64,000 bases of DNA from NCBI GenBank assembly GCA_038098605.1, contig JAZDUA010000291.1, positions 558,001-622,000 of the forward strand. The letters run 5' to 3'. The DNA is from Gryllus longicercus. Lineage: Eukaryota; Arthropoda; Insecta; Orthoptera; Gryllidae. The notes beneath the pieces are model-generated. The model was given only the letters and a program-made list of their open reading frames with translations. It did not search any database and was not told the origin of the DNA. Positions 62,166 through 64,000 of the stretch are shown piece by piece (position 1 is the first letter of the stretch; each line of letters starts with the position of its first letter). The position numbers and the translations under genes are program-made.

Positions 62166-62169
62166 AATA

Positions 62170-64000
62170 ACGTTTGAGCGCGTCTGAAAATGCGGTATTT
62201 TGAGTTTTCGAGAAACTTTATATGGAATCATTTGAAGCACACGTACTCATAAATGCAATAATGGGAAGAAATTGCCGCACGTGAAAATACGACATGAGAG
62301 GCTAGTATAAAAAAAAAAATTCCAGTTTTTTAAAAAAAAAACTAAAGAATATAGCAATATGGCGTTTGTCATCTCATAGCGTACATATAACACTATCCCT
62401 ACCAAAAGTTTAACGGAAAAATTAGGAGCAGTTTTCGAGAAAATCTTGTTTTTGTAAATTTTTAAAATTGCACATATTTAATGCATTATTGCGCAAAGTT
62501 TACCAAAGTTTTTTTTAATTGAACATGACCTTATATTAAGAACTAAGTATATAGAACAAAATTTATTTGAAGGAATCTCTACCTTCAGTTCCGTAGTTGC
62601 TGGAAGAAGCCGAAATAAATCCATACTTTTGAAATTTTCGAAAATTCAGTTAACCTTCAAAATCGGATTCCTTTATAATTGTATTTCTCTATATTTACTA
62701 TAATATGCCACCTTCATAGGTTATTTCGCTATATTTGTACAAGAAATTTAAAGAAAAAATTCTGAGCCTTTTTTGGGAAAATTTTGAAAATGACTCAGGG
62801 GCTTTATGTAAAAAAAAAATTAAAGAATGTTTTTCAAAAACTCGGCTGGCTTCGACTCGAGCCAGATCGACAGAGATTTCTTCAATTTCAAAAAATTCTG
62901 CGAATGGTGATCAGACGGGCCGACGTTTTGGCGTCAATTGATTTTTTTGTATCAAGGACAGACAACACAAGGGTTCTGGCTACACCAAGTAATAGAATTG
63001 CCCTCCCCCTTGATTTAACAACTGGATTTATTCACTTTTTCGTTATCAGGGCCCGGCAATATACTTTTCTGCCAAAAATCCGCCGTTTTTTCGCCCAACT
63101 CAACTTTTCTATACTACGTATGTATACCACAAAGTAAAAAAAAAAATGTATCTTCACAATTGTAGTTCTAGAAAGACGCCGAAAGTTTTCAATTTTTTTT
63201 TAAATTTCAAAAATCGTATATTTCAACGAACCTGAGACCTGCGCCATTCTCTTAAGTGTCCTTTTCGCTATCTAAGGTCCAAATTTAATCAAACATTTTT
63301 GTGCCATTAAAACAAAAAAAGGTTTAAAGGACATAACATTTGCCTTAGTTTGCCACAATCTTTTGCACAAAATACTTATATTTTCAAAAAATTGAACCTG
63401 CCATTATTCGTGATACCTGTGTGATGAACACATTTCATTAAGAAAATAATGTTTATCATAATTGTAGTTGTAGAAAGAGGTTGAATAGTTTTGAATTTTT
63501 GCAGTTTTCAACGAATTGTCAGAATTTTCAACGAACTTGAGGCCTGCACCATTGTCTTAACTGCCCTGTATTTTATCCGAGGTCAGAATTTAATCAAAAT
63601 TTTGATGCCGTTTTTGAGTAAAAAATTGTTTAAACAAAATTTAAAATTGCTTATTTTCACGCAAATTCACCGAAAAGTATTCAAATTTTCGAAAAAATGT
63701 ACATGACCTTATTTTAAAACATCGCTAAGGAACAGATCTCATTAAGGGAAGAAAATCTCTATCTTTCTCTAATATTTTATTTGTAGGAAAACACCGAAGA
63801 CATTTTGAACTTTTGCGAGTTTCGAAAATTCAGGGGTTTCAGTGAGCATGATACCTGCACCATTTTCTTAAATGCCCTTCACACTAACCAAAAACAGTTT
63901 AAACAAAATTGTTGGAGCCATTATTTTGAAATTTGTGGTAATGTCCCAAAGACTTAATGTAAGTACTCCCAGAATTAAAATTTGTTTCCAATTCAAGTGG
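62170..64000. repeat. Diverged ~305-bp tandem repeats, continuing past the window
   Basis: The word TGCACCATTNTCTTAA-type with its flanks recurs at about 63241, 63546 and 63857, spacing 305 and 311 bp. Another landmark, a GTAGTT(G/C)TAGAAAGA(C/G)-type block, recurs at about 63160, 63465 and 63780, with a weaker copy near 62590. Units share AT-rich TTTTCAA-type filler, so identity between copies is low. A GC-richer piece at 62840-62930 interrupts the series. 62170-62740 matches the reverse complement of 4890-5650. Confidence 0.65.

Overview
This is an AT-rich nuclear genome window from an animal, most likely an insect. Compact coding exons with GT-AG introns sit in a sea of decayed transposons. 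The proteins are arthropod-like, and a CIP2A homologue and an IQGAP are both present. To my knowledge Drosophila lacks IQGAP, so a non-dipteran insect fits best; a polyneopteran is only a guess. There are no bacterial features, operons or CRISPR loci.

Five host genes can be assembled exon by exon, with splice phases that agree throughout. (1) 2-11988, +: the 3' part of a CIP2A homologue (end of the helical-repeat body and the C-terminal coiled coil). (2) 21799-24518, +: a complete LIN-7/Veli polarity scaffold (L27 plus PDZ, 202 aa). (3) 39863-49298, -: a complete SHC adaptor (PTB, proline-rich CH1, SH2; 439 aa, ten coding exons). (4) 50309-52487, -: a complete B-type cyclin (D-box and two cyclin folds; 477 aa, nine exons), with one apparent GC-AG intron. 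(5) 53417->59870, +: the 5' part of an IQGAP (CH domain and first IQGAP-specific repeats), cut by the window end. Cyclin B and IQGAP are divergently transcribed from a shared 0.93-kb region that carries three CCAAT motifs. The genes act in unrelated processes (mitotic control and PP2A inhibition, polarity, receptor tyrosine kinase signalling, cytoskeletal scaffolding), and nothing suggests they form one pathway.

The rest is repeats. In the CIP2A introns: a pogo-like MITE, two tRNA-derived SINEs, LINE scraps, a DDE transposon remnant and a pyrimidine-rich minisatellite. At 12872-15502: a 2.6-kb tandem array of a 29-bp unit that contains a perfect 7-bp inverted repeat. At 18317-20842: a broken Helitron with a visible HUH Rep domain and an 84-nt intron, plus a diverged second fragment. 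At 28427-31050: two fold-back elements and a hAT-type MITE, whose sister copy lies at 35909. At 31095-33459: a dead endonuclease-type non-LTR retrotransposon (R4/Dong-like) sitting between two TAA microsatellites. At 37117-37681: an internally deleted Tc1 element with both ends intact. At 56230-58960: a Copia remnant inside an IQGAP intron, split by a 370-bp pyrimidine microsatellite. From about 62170 to the end: an array of roughly 305-bp diverged repeats, related in inverted orientation to 4890-5650.

I found no convincing new protein system. The structures most worth a second look are the hairpin-forming 29-bp array, the TAA-flanked retrotransposon, the diverged ~305-bp repeat family, the nested fold-backs and the GC-AG intron in cyclin B.
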